Part shown: in pieces, positions 1 through 5,408 of the stretch
Layout of the letters: every line of letters begins with the position of its first letter
How positions within the stretch are numbered: position 1 is the stretch's first letter
Assembly: GCA_031284085.1 (NCBI GenBank)
Contig: JAITAM010000180.1
Span: 1-6,264, forward strand
Reading direction: 5' to 3'
Origin: Spirochaetaceae bacterium
GTDB lineage: Bacteria; Spirochaetota; Spirochaetia; Treponematales; Breznakiellaceae
DNA length: 6,264 nt
Program-made: the position numbers and the translations under genes
Notes under the pieces: generated by a model
Databases searched by the model: none
Told to the model about the DNA's origin: nothing
The model's input: only the letters and a program-made list of their open reading frames with translations

Positions 1-358
1 GACCCCTTGCTGTTGGTATCCAAAACGGAGTACGGCTTCTTGCCTGTAAAAAACAGCCTGAGGTCTGACCCCTTGCTGTTGGTATCCAAAACAGAGTACG
101 GCTTCTTGCCTGCAAGAAACAGCTCGAGGTCTGACCCCTTGAGGTCTGACCCCTACCCCTCGCTGTTGGTATCCAAAGCGGAGTACGGCTTCTTGCCTGT
201 AAAAAACAGCCTGAGGTCTGACCCCTCGCTGTTGGTATCCAAAACGGAGTACGGCTTCTTGCCTGCAAGAAACAGCCTGAGGTCTGACCCCTCGCTGTTG
301 GGTATCCAAAGCGGAGTACAGCTTCTTGTCTGTAAAAAACAGCCTGAGGTCTGACCCC
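1..358. repeat. 66-bp tandem repeat array, about five units
   Basis: Five consecutive units of about 66 bp are visible, starting near 1, 67, 148, 220 and 286. Each runs from GACCCC through a GTTGGTATCCAAA block, a GGAGTACGGCTTCTTGCCTG block and an AACAGCCTGAGGTCT end. Units 1, 2 and 4 are 66 bp. Between units 2 and 3 there is a 15-bp extra piece that repeats only the GAGGTCTGACCCC joint (133-147), unit 3 carries 6 extra bases (72 bp), and unit 5 has one extra base (67 bp). Two sub-variants alternate (TGTAAAAAAC versus TGCAAGAAAC), which suggests duplication of dimers. The array runs off the left edge, so the true copy number is unknown. Because 66 is a multiple of three, both strands stay open by accident. 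I see no sign of coding: a TTG start inside the repeat, no ribosome binding site, and a single-base indel. The core is the reverse complement of the dispersed repeat seen at 921-1005, 1990-2190 and 6105-6264. Confidence 0.95.
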
Positions 359-561
359 CAGCCAAGCAGGGACGCGACAGGTATGCGCTCTTATATGCGG
401 TCGTTCACCAAGAGTGGTGGCGGCACTATTGACGCTACCAACCCGCATCAAGTGGAAATGTGGCGTATGTATCGGGTGGTGGTAAGAAGCGCAACAGCGC
501 CGCAGGTCCAAGCGTTTACATGGACAACAGCGTATCCGGCAGTGCAGGCGGTTGGGAATAA
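359..561 (+). pseudogene. Frameshifted C-terminal remnant of a Gly/Ser/Asn-rich surface-type protein
   Basis: Directly after the last array unit, one frame reads a segment containing FTKSGGGTIDATN (404-442). It then derails, and the next frame continues at 445 as ASSGNVAYVSGGGKKRNSAAG followed by a tail ending SGSAGGWE and a TAA at 559-561. Neither frame alone is sensible across the junction: the second has a stop at 430-432 and the first runs on into unrelated sequence. Joined across a frameshift at about 440-445 they give one continuous Gly/Ser/Thr/Asn-rich tail, the composition expected for the end of a repetitive parallel-beta-helix or adhesin-like protein. The part before 404 looks shifted again. 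No start or N-terminal domain is present, and the left boundary coincides with the tandem array. The gene family is inferred from composition and from memory of similar treponemal tails; it could be another repetitive surface protein. I regard it as dead DNA. Confidence 0.5.
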
Positions 562-800
562 GAGGTTTAGTCTGCGCAGGTGTGCGCTAAGTCGTAGGCT
601 TATTGAGATGCAGGGAACGTTCCATGGGTTCCTTGCCTCTCTTCATTTATAAGGCACAGTCGGAGGTCTGACCTGTTTGGGCGATGAAAGCTCTCCACAT
701 TACGCAGTCAGTCCGCCTGACACTACGGTTTCGGACTATCAGATCCTATGGCTTCGGCAGGGAAGAGGCAGCTCCCTTAGGCTGGAGGTCTGACCTGTTT
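562..800. other. Non-coding spacer with a 17-bp direct repeat pair
   Basis: No convincing gene lies here. All forward frames are broken or are short, unrecognised peptides with no ribosome binding site. What it does hold is an exact 17-bp direct repeat, GGAGGTCTGACCTGTTT, at 662-678 and 784-800, flanking 105 bp of unique sequence. The repeat contains the AGGTCTGACC word found throughout the window, here as the near-palindrome AGGTC-T-GACCT. A perfect 10-bp palindrome, GGAACGTTCC, sits at 614-623. The 105-bp insert (679-783) has a weak AGGGA/TCCCT stem near its right end and resembles nothing I know. Confidence 0.6.
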
Positions 801-909
801 TCTGAAGCACCTTCAGACAACTATCTGAAGCACCTTCAGACGACTATCTGAAGCACCTTCAGACGACTATCTGAAGCACCTTCAGACGACTATCTGAAAC
901 ACCTTCAGA
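801..909. repeat. 23-bp palindromic tandem repeat, five copies
   Basis: Five consecutive copies start at 801, 824, 847, 870 and 893. Each has a 17-nt inverted repeat, TCTGAAGCACCTTCAGA (7-bp arms around CAC), followed by a 6-nt linker CGACTA (CAACTA in copy 1). Copies 2 to 4 are identical. Copy 5 has one change at the stem edge (GAAAC for GAAGC) and lacks the standard linker. Each copy can form a hairpin on either strand. The regular 23-bp spacing, a little over two helical turns, would suit a row of protein-binding sites, but recent slippage of a non-functional hairpin would look the same. There is no T-run, so it is not a standard terminator. Confidence 0.93.
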
Positions 910-920
910 CGGTCGGCGCA

Positions 921-1005
921 AGGTCTGTCCTCTATCCGCTTCTATCAGGCAAAAAGCTATACTCCGTTCCCAATACAACAGCGAAACCTAAAACAGGCTG
1001 GCCTG
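921..1005 (+). repeat. Dispersed repeat copy, left of the AT-rich island
   Basis: This copy begins with AGGTCTGTCC, passes through CGCTTCTATCAGGCAAAAAG and a TACTCCGTTCCCAATACAAC segment, and ends with AAACAGGCTGGCCTG at 991-1005. The same order of blocks appears at 6105-6186 and, degraded, at 1990-2190. The middle part matches the reverse complement of the units in the left tandem array. The end word CAGGCTGGCCTG is itself a near-perfect inverted repeat (CAGGC-TG-GCCTG). Confidence 0.85.
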
Positions 1006-1024
1006 GCTGAATTAATTAAACAAT

Positions 1025-1053
1025 ACATAGTTGTTCCGGTGATACAACTATGT
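1025..1053 (-). terminator. Hairpin downstream of the secreted-protein gene, possible terminator
   Basis: A perfect 10-bp inverted repeat, ACATAGTTGT (1025-1034) and ACAACTATGT (1044-1053), with a 9-nt loop lies 11 bp past the stop codon of the minus-strand gene. Read on the minus strand it is followed by ATTGTTTAATTAA, which is T-rich but not a clean U-tract, and the stem is poor in GC. It is therefore a weak Rho-independent terminator at best, or an RNA-stabilising end. The loop carries part of an 11-bp word that reappears inverted upstream of the same gene at 1414-1424. Confidence 0.5.
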
Positions 1054-1064
1054 GCAAGTACAAA

Positions 1065-1379
1065 TTATTTACAACCTGTTACGCTAACACTATCTATGGT
1101 AGCGTTTTTGCCAATTTTATCTTTAACATCCCATATTGCTGGGTTCTTGTCATTACTCTTAGCAGGGACCTTAATATCAGTATTGACGCAGCTCGTATGG
1201 CCCTTGTTAGTAACAGTAATAGCCACCTCCAAAAGATGTTCTTTACCATCGGTACTCTTGGCTGTAATCGTATCACCACCATTCCATGACCATGCAACCC
1301 CGTCAGTTGGTACGGCAAAAACAAGCGCGCTGATATTATATGTAACTATCAGAACACTAAACAACATTCTTTTTCTCAT
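1065..1379 (-). CDS. Small secreted two-cysteine protein, unknown function
   Basis: A 104-aa product starting MRKRMLFSVLIVTYNISALVFAVPTD. The basic N-terminus (RKR), hydrophobic core at about residues 5-20 and small residues before the probable cleavage after VFA (about residue 22) form a signal peptide, so the mature protein is about 82 aa and acts outside the inner membrane. The mature part is polar, with alternating residues typical of beta strands (LLEVAITVTNKG). It contains two cysteines, in HTSCVN and in the C-terminal TGCK, well placed for one disulfide. No cysteine follows the signal peptide, so it is not a lipoprotein. I chose the start at 1379 because GGAGG lies 6 nt upstream; a start 10 codons further upstream would sit before that site and spoil the signal peptide. 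It is divergent from an XRE regulator gene across a 239-bp spacer and is AT-rich compared with the operon to the right. I do not recognise the family; a secreted toxin, bacteriocin-like peptide, inhibitor or host-directed factor are all possible. Confidence 0.75.
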   Translation of the reverse strand: MRKRMLFSVLIVTYNISALVFAVPTDGVAWSWNGGDTITAKSTDGKEHLLEVAITVTNKGHTSCVNTDIKVPAKSNDKNPAIWDVKDKIGKNATIDSVSVTGCK

Positions 1380-1385
1380 AAACAA

Positions 1386-1390
1386 CCTCC
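1386..1390 (-). promoter_or_regulatory. Shine-Dalgarno GGAGG of the secreted-protein gene
   Basis: On the minus strand TTTGGAGGTTGTTT precedes the ATG whose first base is 1379. The GGAGG core with a 6-nt spacer is a strong site and decides the start in favour of MRKRM. Confidence 0.8.
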
Positions 1391-1464
1391 AAATTTTTAA
1401 GCTTAGCAATTCATATCACCGGAATTTGATCACTAAACTTTTGCATCTATGACGCATTGATAGA

Positions 1465-1580
1465 ACCTAACAAGTCTATTTACACTATGTGCATACACAT
1501 TACAAGTCTACTTTGTTAAGCAAATTTAGACCTTTTACATCTATTTCTGTCCTCTTTCTACAAGAACTAGACCTTTAACT
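1465..1580. promoter_or_regulatory. Repeat-rich divergent control region, probable operators
   Basis: The 239-bp spacer between the divergent genes (1380-1618) contains several candidate protein-binding elements. A near-palindrome ATGTG-CATA-CACAT lies at 1487-1500. It is framed by direct repeats ACAAGTCTA at 1470-1478 and 1502-1510, whose starts are 32 bp apart, about three helical turns. Further right, TAGACCTTT occurs twice, at about 1527 and 1568. The AGTCTA and TAGAC words are related as reverse complements, so this may be one degenerate operator in several copies. The natural candidate to bind here is the XRE protein encoded next door, which would then repress itself, the divergent gene, or both. 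This is inference from position and symmetry. Confidence 0.45.
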
Positions 1581-1610
1581 TTGTTGTATTCCATCAATAT
1601 GGTGCATAAA
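1581..1610 (+). promoter_or_regulatory. Possible promoter giving a leaderless XRE mRNA
   Basis: TTGTTG at 1581-1586 and CATAAA at 1605-1610 are separated by 18 bp and resemble sigma-70 -35 and -10 boxes. Transcription would then start about 7 nt past the -10, almost at the ATG at 1619. No Shine-Dalgarno sequence is visible before that ATG (the preceding bases are AAAATCCAACT), which agrees with a leaderless or poorly translated message. Confidence 0.35.
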
Positions 1611-1618
1611 ATCCAACT

Positions 1619-1951
1619 ATGAATATAAAATCATCATTTGGAGAAAATTTGAAATTTTATCGCAAAGAAAAACATCTGTCTCAAGAAGAATTGTCTGAGA
1701 GAGTAGGCATATCTGTGAAGCATTTAAGCTCTATTGAAAGAGGTTTGACCTTTGTTTCTGCTGAATTACTTGAGAAACTTACTGTTTCTCTTGATATTCC
1801 TGTTTTTTGTTTATTTGTAAAACAAAACGAAATCGTCTATAACGACACCACGTTAAATATGATAGATAGAGTTATTGAGATTATTGAGAACCATTTAATG
1901 AAAACCATAGAAGTAATAAAATCCGATATACGCAAAAATGATAACAACTAA
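1619..1951 (+). CDS. XRE-family helix-turn-helix transcriptional regulator
   Basis: A 110-aa product with an N-terminal Cro/C1-type HTH domain at about residues 8-64. FGENLKFYRKEKHLSQEELS begins helix 1, SQEELSERVG (21-30) is the second helix, ISVKHLSSIERG (31-42) the recognition helix, and VSAELLEKLTVSLDIP the closing helices with the typical ending in which a numbered helix leads to a short hydrophobic strand (FCLFV). Residues 72-104 are predicted helical (TLNMIDRVIEIIENHLMKTI) and probably dimerise. As for this family, it should be a DNA-binding repressor or activator in the cytoplasm. Its probable sites are in the spacer it shares with the divergent secreted-protein gene. Codon use is strongly AT-rich, unlike the operon starting at 2252, which suggests acquisition by transfer together with that neighbour. 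No catalytic or ligand domain is present. There is no clear ribosome binding site. Confidence 0.88.
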   Translation: MNIKSSFGENLKFYRKEKHLSQEELSERVGISVKHLSSIERGLTFVSAELLEKLTVSLDIPVFCLFVKQNEIVYNDTTLNMIDRVIEIIENHLMKTIEVIKSDIRKNDNN

Positions 1952-1989
1952 TGGCAGATAACAAGGACGTGGCTCTGAGGTATACTGAG

Positions 1990-2190
1990 CCGTCCGCCAC
2001 TCTCGATACAACACTGAAAGTTTAGAGCAGGCTGGCCTGCAAAAAGCCGTCCGCCACTCTCGATACAACAACCTTTGAAACAGCCTGCGGCTGAAAAGCC
2101 GGGCGCCGTTCTTGATACCAGCAGCGAAAATATAAAGCAGGCTGGCCCGCGAAACTTTGAAACAGGACGGCCTGTTGGCCTGCGGCTGTA
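1990..2190 (+). repeat. Cluster of degraded dispersed-repeat copies, right of the AT-rich island
   Basis: Three adjoining copies are seen. The first contains CCGTCCGCCACTCTCGATAC and ends in GAGCAGGCTGGCCTG at 2025-2039. The second starts AAAAAGCCGTCCGCCACTC at 2041 and ends CAGCCTGCGGCTG. The third starts AAAAGCCGGGCGCCGTTCTT, includes GATACCAGCAGCGAAAA and AGCAGGCTGGCC, and trails into AACAGGACGGCCTG. The blocks are in the same order and orientation as at 921-1005 and 6105-6264, but these copies lack the AGGTCTGACC word. Minus-strand reading frames here are by-products of the repeats. Confidence 0.8.
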
Positions 2191-2200
2191 AGTCTATGCC

Positions 2201-2228
2201 TTGACAGCCAATGTCTTGCACTAATGAT
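2201..2228 (+). promoter_or_regulatory. Candidate promoter of the envelope-ruvA operon
   Basis: A perfect TTGACA (2201-2206) is followed after 16 bp by AATGAT (2223-2228), four of six matches to the -10 consensus. It lies directly behind the repeat cluster and 23 bp before the GTG start of the first operon gene. An alternative -10, TATAGA at 2237-2242, would pair only with a poor -35. Confidence 0.4.
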
Positions 2229-2251
2229 CAAAAACATATAGAGTATCTAGC

Positions 2252-3124
2252 GTGAAAAGTATTGCACGATTGGTATGTTTCTTTGTGGTGTCGTTTGCCA
2301 TAGTCTTCTTGTTTGCCGGAATATTCCAACTGCAGATAGTGCTTTTGAAGTCCGTACAAGCGCTATCGGTTTTACCAACACTCAGTTTTTCCGAAGGAGT
2401 ATCCGCCTTCCAATCGGTTCTGCCGGTTGCATTGTACCTGTCTTTATTACTCGGCTTGGCCTACGCCGGCGGACAGCCGCATATACGCACAGCGCCTGTT
2501 GTAATCTGCCTTTTTATCCTTGCCTCAATTTACACCATAGGCATATCAATAGGCCTTGATTATATCAAAAATCTGCCCAAGACATTCACAATTACCGGTA
2601 AGTCGATACCGGTTGAATCGGGAACCATAGTTTCCACGTCAGAGGGGCCAATAGTTGTTTTCAACAATTCGGAAAACCCGGAGGAAGAAACGATTTCTTA
2701 CGTGCAAGTGTTCCCCCAACAAGAGATCGAGTACCATGAAGGCAACCTGCCGACACTCTCTCCTTTTGTAGACCGCTTCTTTTCACTTTTGAACGGCGGA
2801 TTCTTGTCGATAGCAGAGCAATTTGAAAAACGGTTGCACGAAAGCTTGCTATCGTTTACAGTTTATTTAAGCGCACTACTATTTTTGCTGCTGTCATTGT
2901 ACGGCTTATTTAGGATAAGTGAATGGCCTGCGGTCAACGTATGTTTAGGGAGCGGCGCTTTTTTAGGATTTCTGATTTTTAAGCCGGTATTACGGAGGCT
3001 GGACGTGTTTTTAGTACAAGTACCTTCGATGTTTATTGAGCCTATACTGTTTACCGTGCTTGCCTTTGCTATTATTTTATGCACCGTCGTAGTGCGCCTA
3101 GTCAAAAGGTGGAAAAACTTATGA
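2252..3124 (+). CDS. Polytopic inner-membrane protein, unknown function (290 aa)
   Basis: Hydrophobic segments lie at about residues 6-32, 56-73, 80-102, 200-220, 228-246 and 262-284, giving six likely membrane helices. Residues 103-199 form one polar, acidic stretch (ENPEEETISY, QQEIEYHEG), probably folded outside the membrane, and the tail RLVKRWKNL is basic and likely cytoplasmic. The first segment could also act as a signal anchor. The GTG start is followed by KSIARL, a normal basic N-terminus; the upstream AGAG is only a weak ribosome binding site. The stop overlaps the next start in ATGA, so the two products are probably made together and may form a complex. I do not recognise a named family. 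The layout of three helices, one extracytoplasmic domain and three helices is shared with its neighbour. Transporter motifs or ATP-binding sequences are absent. Confidence 0.82.
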   Translation: MKSIARLVCFFVVSFAIVFLFAGIFQLQIVLLKSVQALSVLPTLSFSEGVSAFQSVLPVALYLSLLLGLAYAGGQPHIRTAPVVICLFILASIYTIGISIGLDYIKNLPKTFTITGKSIPVESGTIVSTSEGPIVVFNNSENPEEETISYVQVFPQQEIEYHEGNLPTLSPFVDRFFSLLNGGFLSIAEQFEKRLHESLLSFTVYLSALLFLLLSLYGLFRISEWPAVNVCLGSGAFLGFLIFKPVLRRLDVFLVQVPSMFIEPILFTVLAFAIILCTVVVRLVKRWKNL

Positions 3125-4854
3125 GCAGCCGAGATTATATCAAGTCTCCCTTAGGTCTCTTTATCATTTACCTTGCCGTGTCTTTTCTACTTATTGTGCT
3201 TTTCCAGTTTGTATTCCCGGCTGACGAAGCTCCTTTAAGAATTTATTTTTTTATATGGCGTTGTAACAATGGATTAGAAGACTTTCTCTACTTACTTCCG
3301 GCTTTAATACTATCAGGGATACTTATCCCTTTTGGGCTTTTATACTACGACGACAGCTTTTCTCTTTATTCTCCTCGCTTTTTGAACCTGATGAAGGGGC
3401 CTATTGTTACAGCGATTGCAGCCGCTCTTTTATACGTTTGCTCTGTGTTTCTCTTTGTTCCTTTAAGCCAGCAGGCTGCCGCGGCTATGCGCTTTCAAGC
3501 TCGGCTTTTTACCGAAGCCCGAGAAAGAGTGTTAATTCATGCGGTAAGGCTTGAATGGGCGCAGGCAATACCTTTTATCAATACTTGCGAGCGTATATGG
3601 CCGAACAATCCTGATATAAACTCAATCTTAGAAACAGTTGATATTCGTGATGAAAGTATTACATCGGTACTTTCATCGCGGCGCACTGTGCCGTATTCAA
3701 GCCCCGAAGCGCCGCCTGCAAATAATTACGATGGACCGGCTACGGCAGGGGGAGCGATTAGTATGGCGCGGGAGGCTTTAGAGGAGGAGCGTTACTACGA
3801 TGCTCACTGGCTGGCTACTCTTGCGCTGCGGCTTGCACAAAGCAAATCCCAAGAGCAAGCGCAAGCTGCTTCTCTTGCCGATGCTGCATGGCAGGCAATA
3901 GGGATTGTGCCTGAACTGGAGAGTCATGACCTGTACAACAGAAAGCGTGATGGCTACGATGCTTTTTTAGCGGAGAACTGGATAAAGGCTTACTATATTT
4001 TTGACTGGTTTATTGAGCATAGTCTGAACGACTCTGAGATCGACAATTTCTTTGCTATAACGCTTAATGAAATACAAAATTGCGCTTTCTTTGTTGACGA
4101 ACTGGAACAACTAAAGATGCAGATTTTTAACAATCTTCTTCTTTCCATACCGGATACGAGCAGCGGCAGTCGGATTATCCTTCGTATGGAGGAGCTGTCA
4201 ATACAAAACGGATATTCATCCGGACGGAACGTAGAGATTATTATTTTAGACAGTACCAATACTGTACGCTTAGAGGTTAAAGCTGATTACAGTAAGGTCG
4301 TTCCGGTTTTGATAAACAATCAACCGCAAACCCGTTTTATACTACAAGCTCTTGGCCGGTATGACGAGGAGCTGCGCTGGGACCCGGTCTTTAGCCCTTC
4401 AGAGTTTGCTGCAGGGTACTTGACCTTTGATATTACCTACAATGACTTTCTTGCTTTAACAAAGCTATCTACCAGCACCGTCGACCAGTTGTCTGTATTA
4501 GAACTCTTTACTGCGGCGCGCCAGTACAGTTCTTTCGGTTATCTTAAACCGATTTTCTATGCGGAACTGCTCTATCGCTTTGTTGAAGCCATGTTTTTTA
4601 TGCCCTTAACGATAATTATCCTTGCTATGGGCTGGCGTTATCGGGCAAAGAACTATACTCGTTTCTTTATAATAGTCTTTTGTTTGATAGCGCCGGTTAT
4701 TTTTATGATACTCTTGTCGTGTTACCGGAGCATCCTCAATATTCTTATTATAGGGGCTATTGTCTCTTTTGGCTTTCCTTTGAGCGCCGTTCTTTTTATT
4801 GCAGGCGACATTATGTTGTTTATCGGTTCGCTTTTGGTGCTTGCTAAAAGCTGA
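3121..4854 (+). CDS. Large membrane protein with helical TPR-like central domain (577 aa)
   Basis: Three N-terminal membrane helices (about residues 10-32, 54-75, 93-115) lead into a long soluble region (about 118-480), followed by three or four C-terminal helices (about 486-506, 513-533 and 538-575). The soluble part begins with amphipathic helices of TPR character (RERVLIHAVRLEWAQAIPFI; EALEEERYYDAHWLATLALR; YDAFLAENWIKAYYIFDWFI), interrupted by a proline-rich linker near 190-207, and then turns more beta-like around 350-450 (NVEIIILDS, VRLEVKADYSKVVPVLI). The start at 3121 is chosen because it makes the ATGA overlap with the preceding gene and has AGGTGG at 3110-3115 ahead of it; a longer version from 3079 would overlap by 46 bp. 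Role unknown: assembly of an envelope complex with the preceding protein is a reasonable guess from coupling and TPR-like helices, but nothing in the sequence proves it. Confidence 0.83.
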   Translation: MSSRDYIKSPLGLFIIYLAVSFLLIVLFQFVFPADEAPLRIYFFIWRCNNGLEDFLYLLPALILSGILIPFGLLYYDDSFSLYSPRFLNLMKGPIVTAIAAALLYVCSVFLFVPLSQQAAAAMRFQARLFTEARERVLIHAVRLEWAQAIPFINTCERIWPNNPDINSILETVDIRDESITSVLSSRRTVPYSSPEAPPANNYDGPATAGGAISMAREALEEERYYDAHWLATLALRLAQSKSQEQAQAASLADAAWQAIGIVPELESHDLYNRKRDGYDAFLAENWIKAYYIFDWFIEHSLNDSEIDNFFAITLNEIQNCAFFVDELEQLKMQIFNNLLLSIPDTSSGSRIILRMEELSIQNGYSSGRNVEIIILDSTNTVRLEVKADYSKVVPVLINNQPQTRFILQALGRYDEELRWDPVFSPSEFAAGYLTFDITYNDFLALTKLSTSTVDQLSVLELFTAARQYSSFGYLKPIFYAELLYRFVEAMFFMPLTIIILAMGWRYRAKNYTRFFIIVFCLIAPVIFMILLSCYRSILNILIIGAIVSFGFPLSAVLFIAGDIMLFIGSLLVLAKS

Positions 4855-4864
4855 GCTATTTTTC

Positions 4865-4877
4865 AGGAGGAAAGGAG
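4865..4877 (+). promoter_or_regulatory. Strong double Shine-Dalgarno for the beta-rich protein
   Basis: AGGAGGAAAGGAG lies 10 bp (AGGAGG) and 3 bp (GGAG) before a GTG at 4881. It is about 50 bp from the alternative ATG at 4923, so it favours the GTG start. Confidence 0.6.
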
Positions 4878-4880
4878 CCT

Positions 4881-5408
4881 GTGCCGAATTTAGTCCAAGA
4901 CAGCGGCACGGGACTTGCGGTTATGAAAAAGAATACTATGATACTGGCGCTCATGGTCGGTATTACAGCCGGTGCATCGGCTCTTGGGCTGGGCGTGCAG
5001 GGTAATATTGTGGTGCAAGATACTCTGCCTATGGGTATGGCGCTTGCAATTAGTCCCGACCGGATTATGCACATGAGTTTTAATTGGAACATGAGCGAAG
5101 AGCAGGATATTATCAACAGCACCAGCATTACGGCGGATTGGTGGCTTGTACGGCTTCCCTTTAAGAGAACGCCTTTGAGCGCTTTTCTGGGCGCAGGTCT
5201 TTACGCCTCGTTAAGCATGACGGATACTGATTTTAACATAGGGAGCGGACTTCGTATGCCTTTGGGTATAAGCGCCGGCTTTGCAAACAATCATGTGGAG
5301 CTGTACCTCCAAACGGTGCCTACGCTAGGGCTTTACTTCAAGCCGACAGTCAAGCTTGATAATCCAAGCCTGCCTATAAATCTTGGCATACGTTTCTGGA
5401 TAGAATAA
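4881..5408 (+). CDS. Small exported beta-rich protein, probable outer-membrane barrel
   Basis: From the GTG the product is 175 aa; from the ATG at 4923 it is 161 aa. The second start gives a textbook signal peptide (MKKNTMILALMVGITAGASA, cleavage likely before LGLG), while the first adds 14 residues without positive charge but uses the strong ribosome binding site. I give the longer form, and real secretion signals may begin internally. The mature part, about 141 aa, is rich in alternating hydrophobic and polar residues and glycine (LSAFLGAGLYASLSM, VELYLQTVPTLGLYFKP, INLGIRFWIE), with TADWWLV and aromatic belts, as expected for a barrel of about eight strands in the outer membrane. It resembles small spirochaetal barrel proteins such as those called BAPKO_0422-like; that link is from memory. 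The C-terminus ends in FWIE rather than the classic terminal phenylalanine. The stop overlaps the ruvA start (TAATG), so the two are translationally coupled. Confidence 0.78.
   Translation: MPNLVQDSGTGLAVMKKNTMILALMVGITAGASALGLGVQGNIVVQDTLPMGMALAISPDRIMHMSFNWNMSEEQDIINSTSITADWWLVRLPFKRTPLSAFLGAGLYASLSMTDTDFNIGSGLRMPLGISAGFANNHVELYLQTVPTLGLYFKPTVKLDNPSLPINLGIRFWIE

Noticed and set aside
7..354. Open frame of 115 codons with a 22-residue repeat
   Set aside because: It starts at TTG inside the repeat, has no ribosome site, its frame survives only because the unit is 66 bp, and the same is true on the opposite strand.
614..623. Perfect 10-bp palindrome GGAACGTTCC as an operator
   Set aside because: Isolated in non-coding sequence with no intact gene beside it; a 10-bp palindrome is expected by chance at this scale.
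684..850. Short forward open frame starting MKALHITQ
   Set aside because: No ribosome site, no recognisable content, and it runs into the 23-bp repeats.
801..909. CRISPR array
   Set aside because: Units are contiguous with a constant 6-nt linker and no unique spacers, and no cas genes are present.
1039..1452. Plus-strand open frame of 137 codons
   Set aside because: It is the opposite strand of the secreted-protein gene, which has a signal peptide and a good ribosome site, while this frame has no ribosome site and an arbitrary start.
921..2190. Integron cassette with attC sites
   Set aside because: The flanking repeats lack paired RYYYAAC/GTTRRRY core sites; the single ACCTAAC near 1465 has no partner, and no integrase is in the window.
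2252..4854. LptF/LptG-type permease pair
   Set aside because: The helix-domain-helix plan is similar, but lengths (290 and 577 aa) and the helical TPR-like centre do not match the jellyroll permeases, and no recognisable motif supports it.
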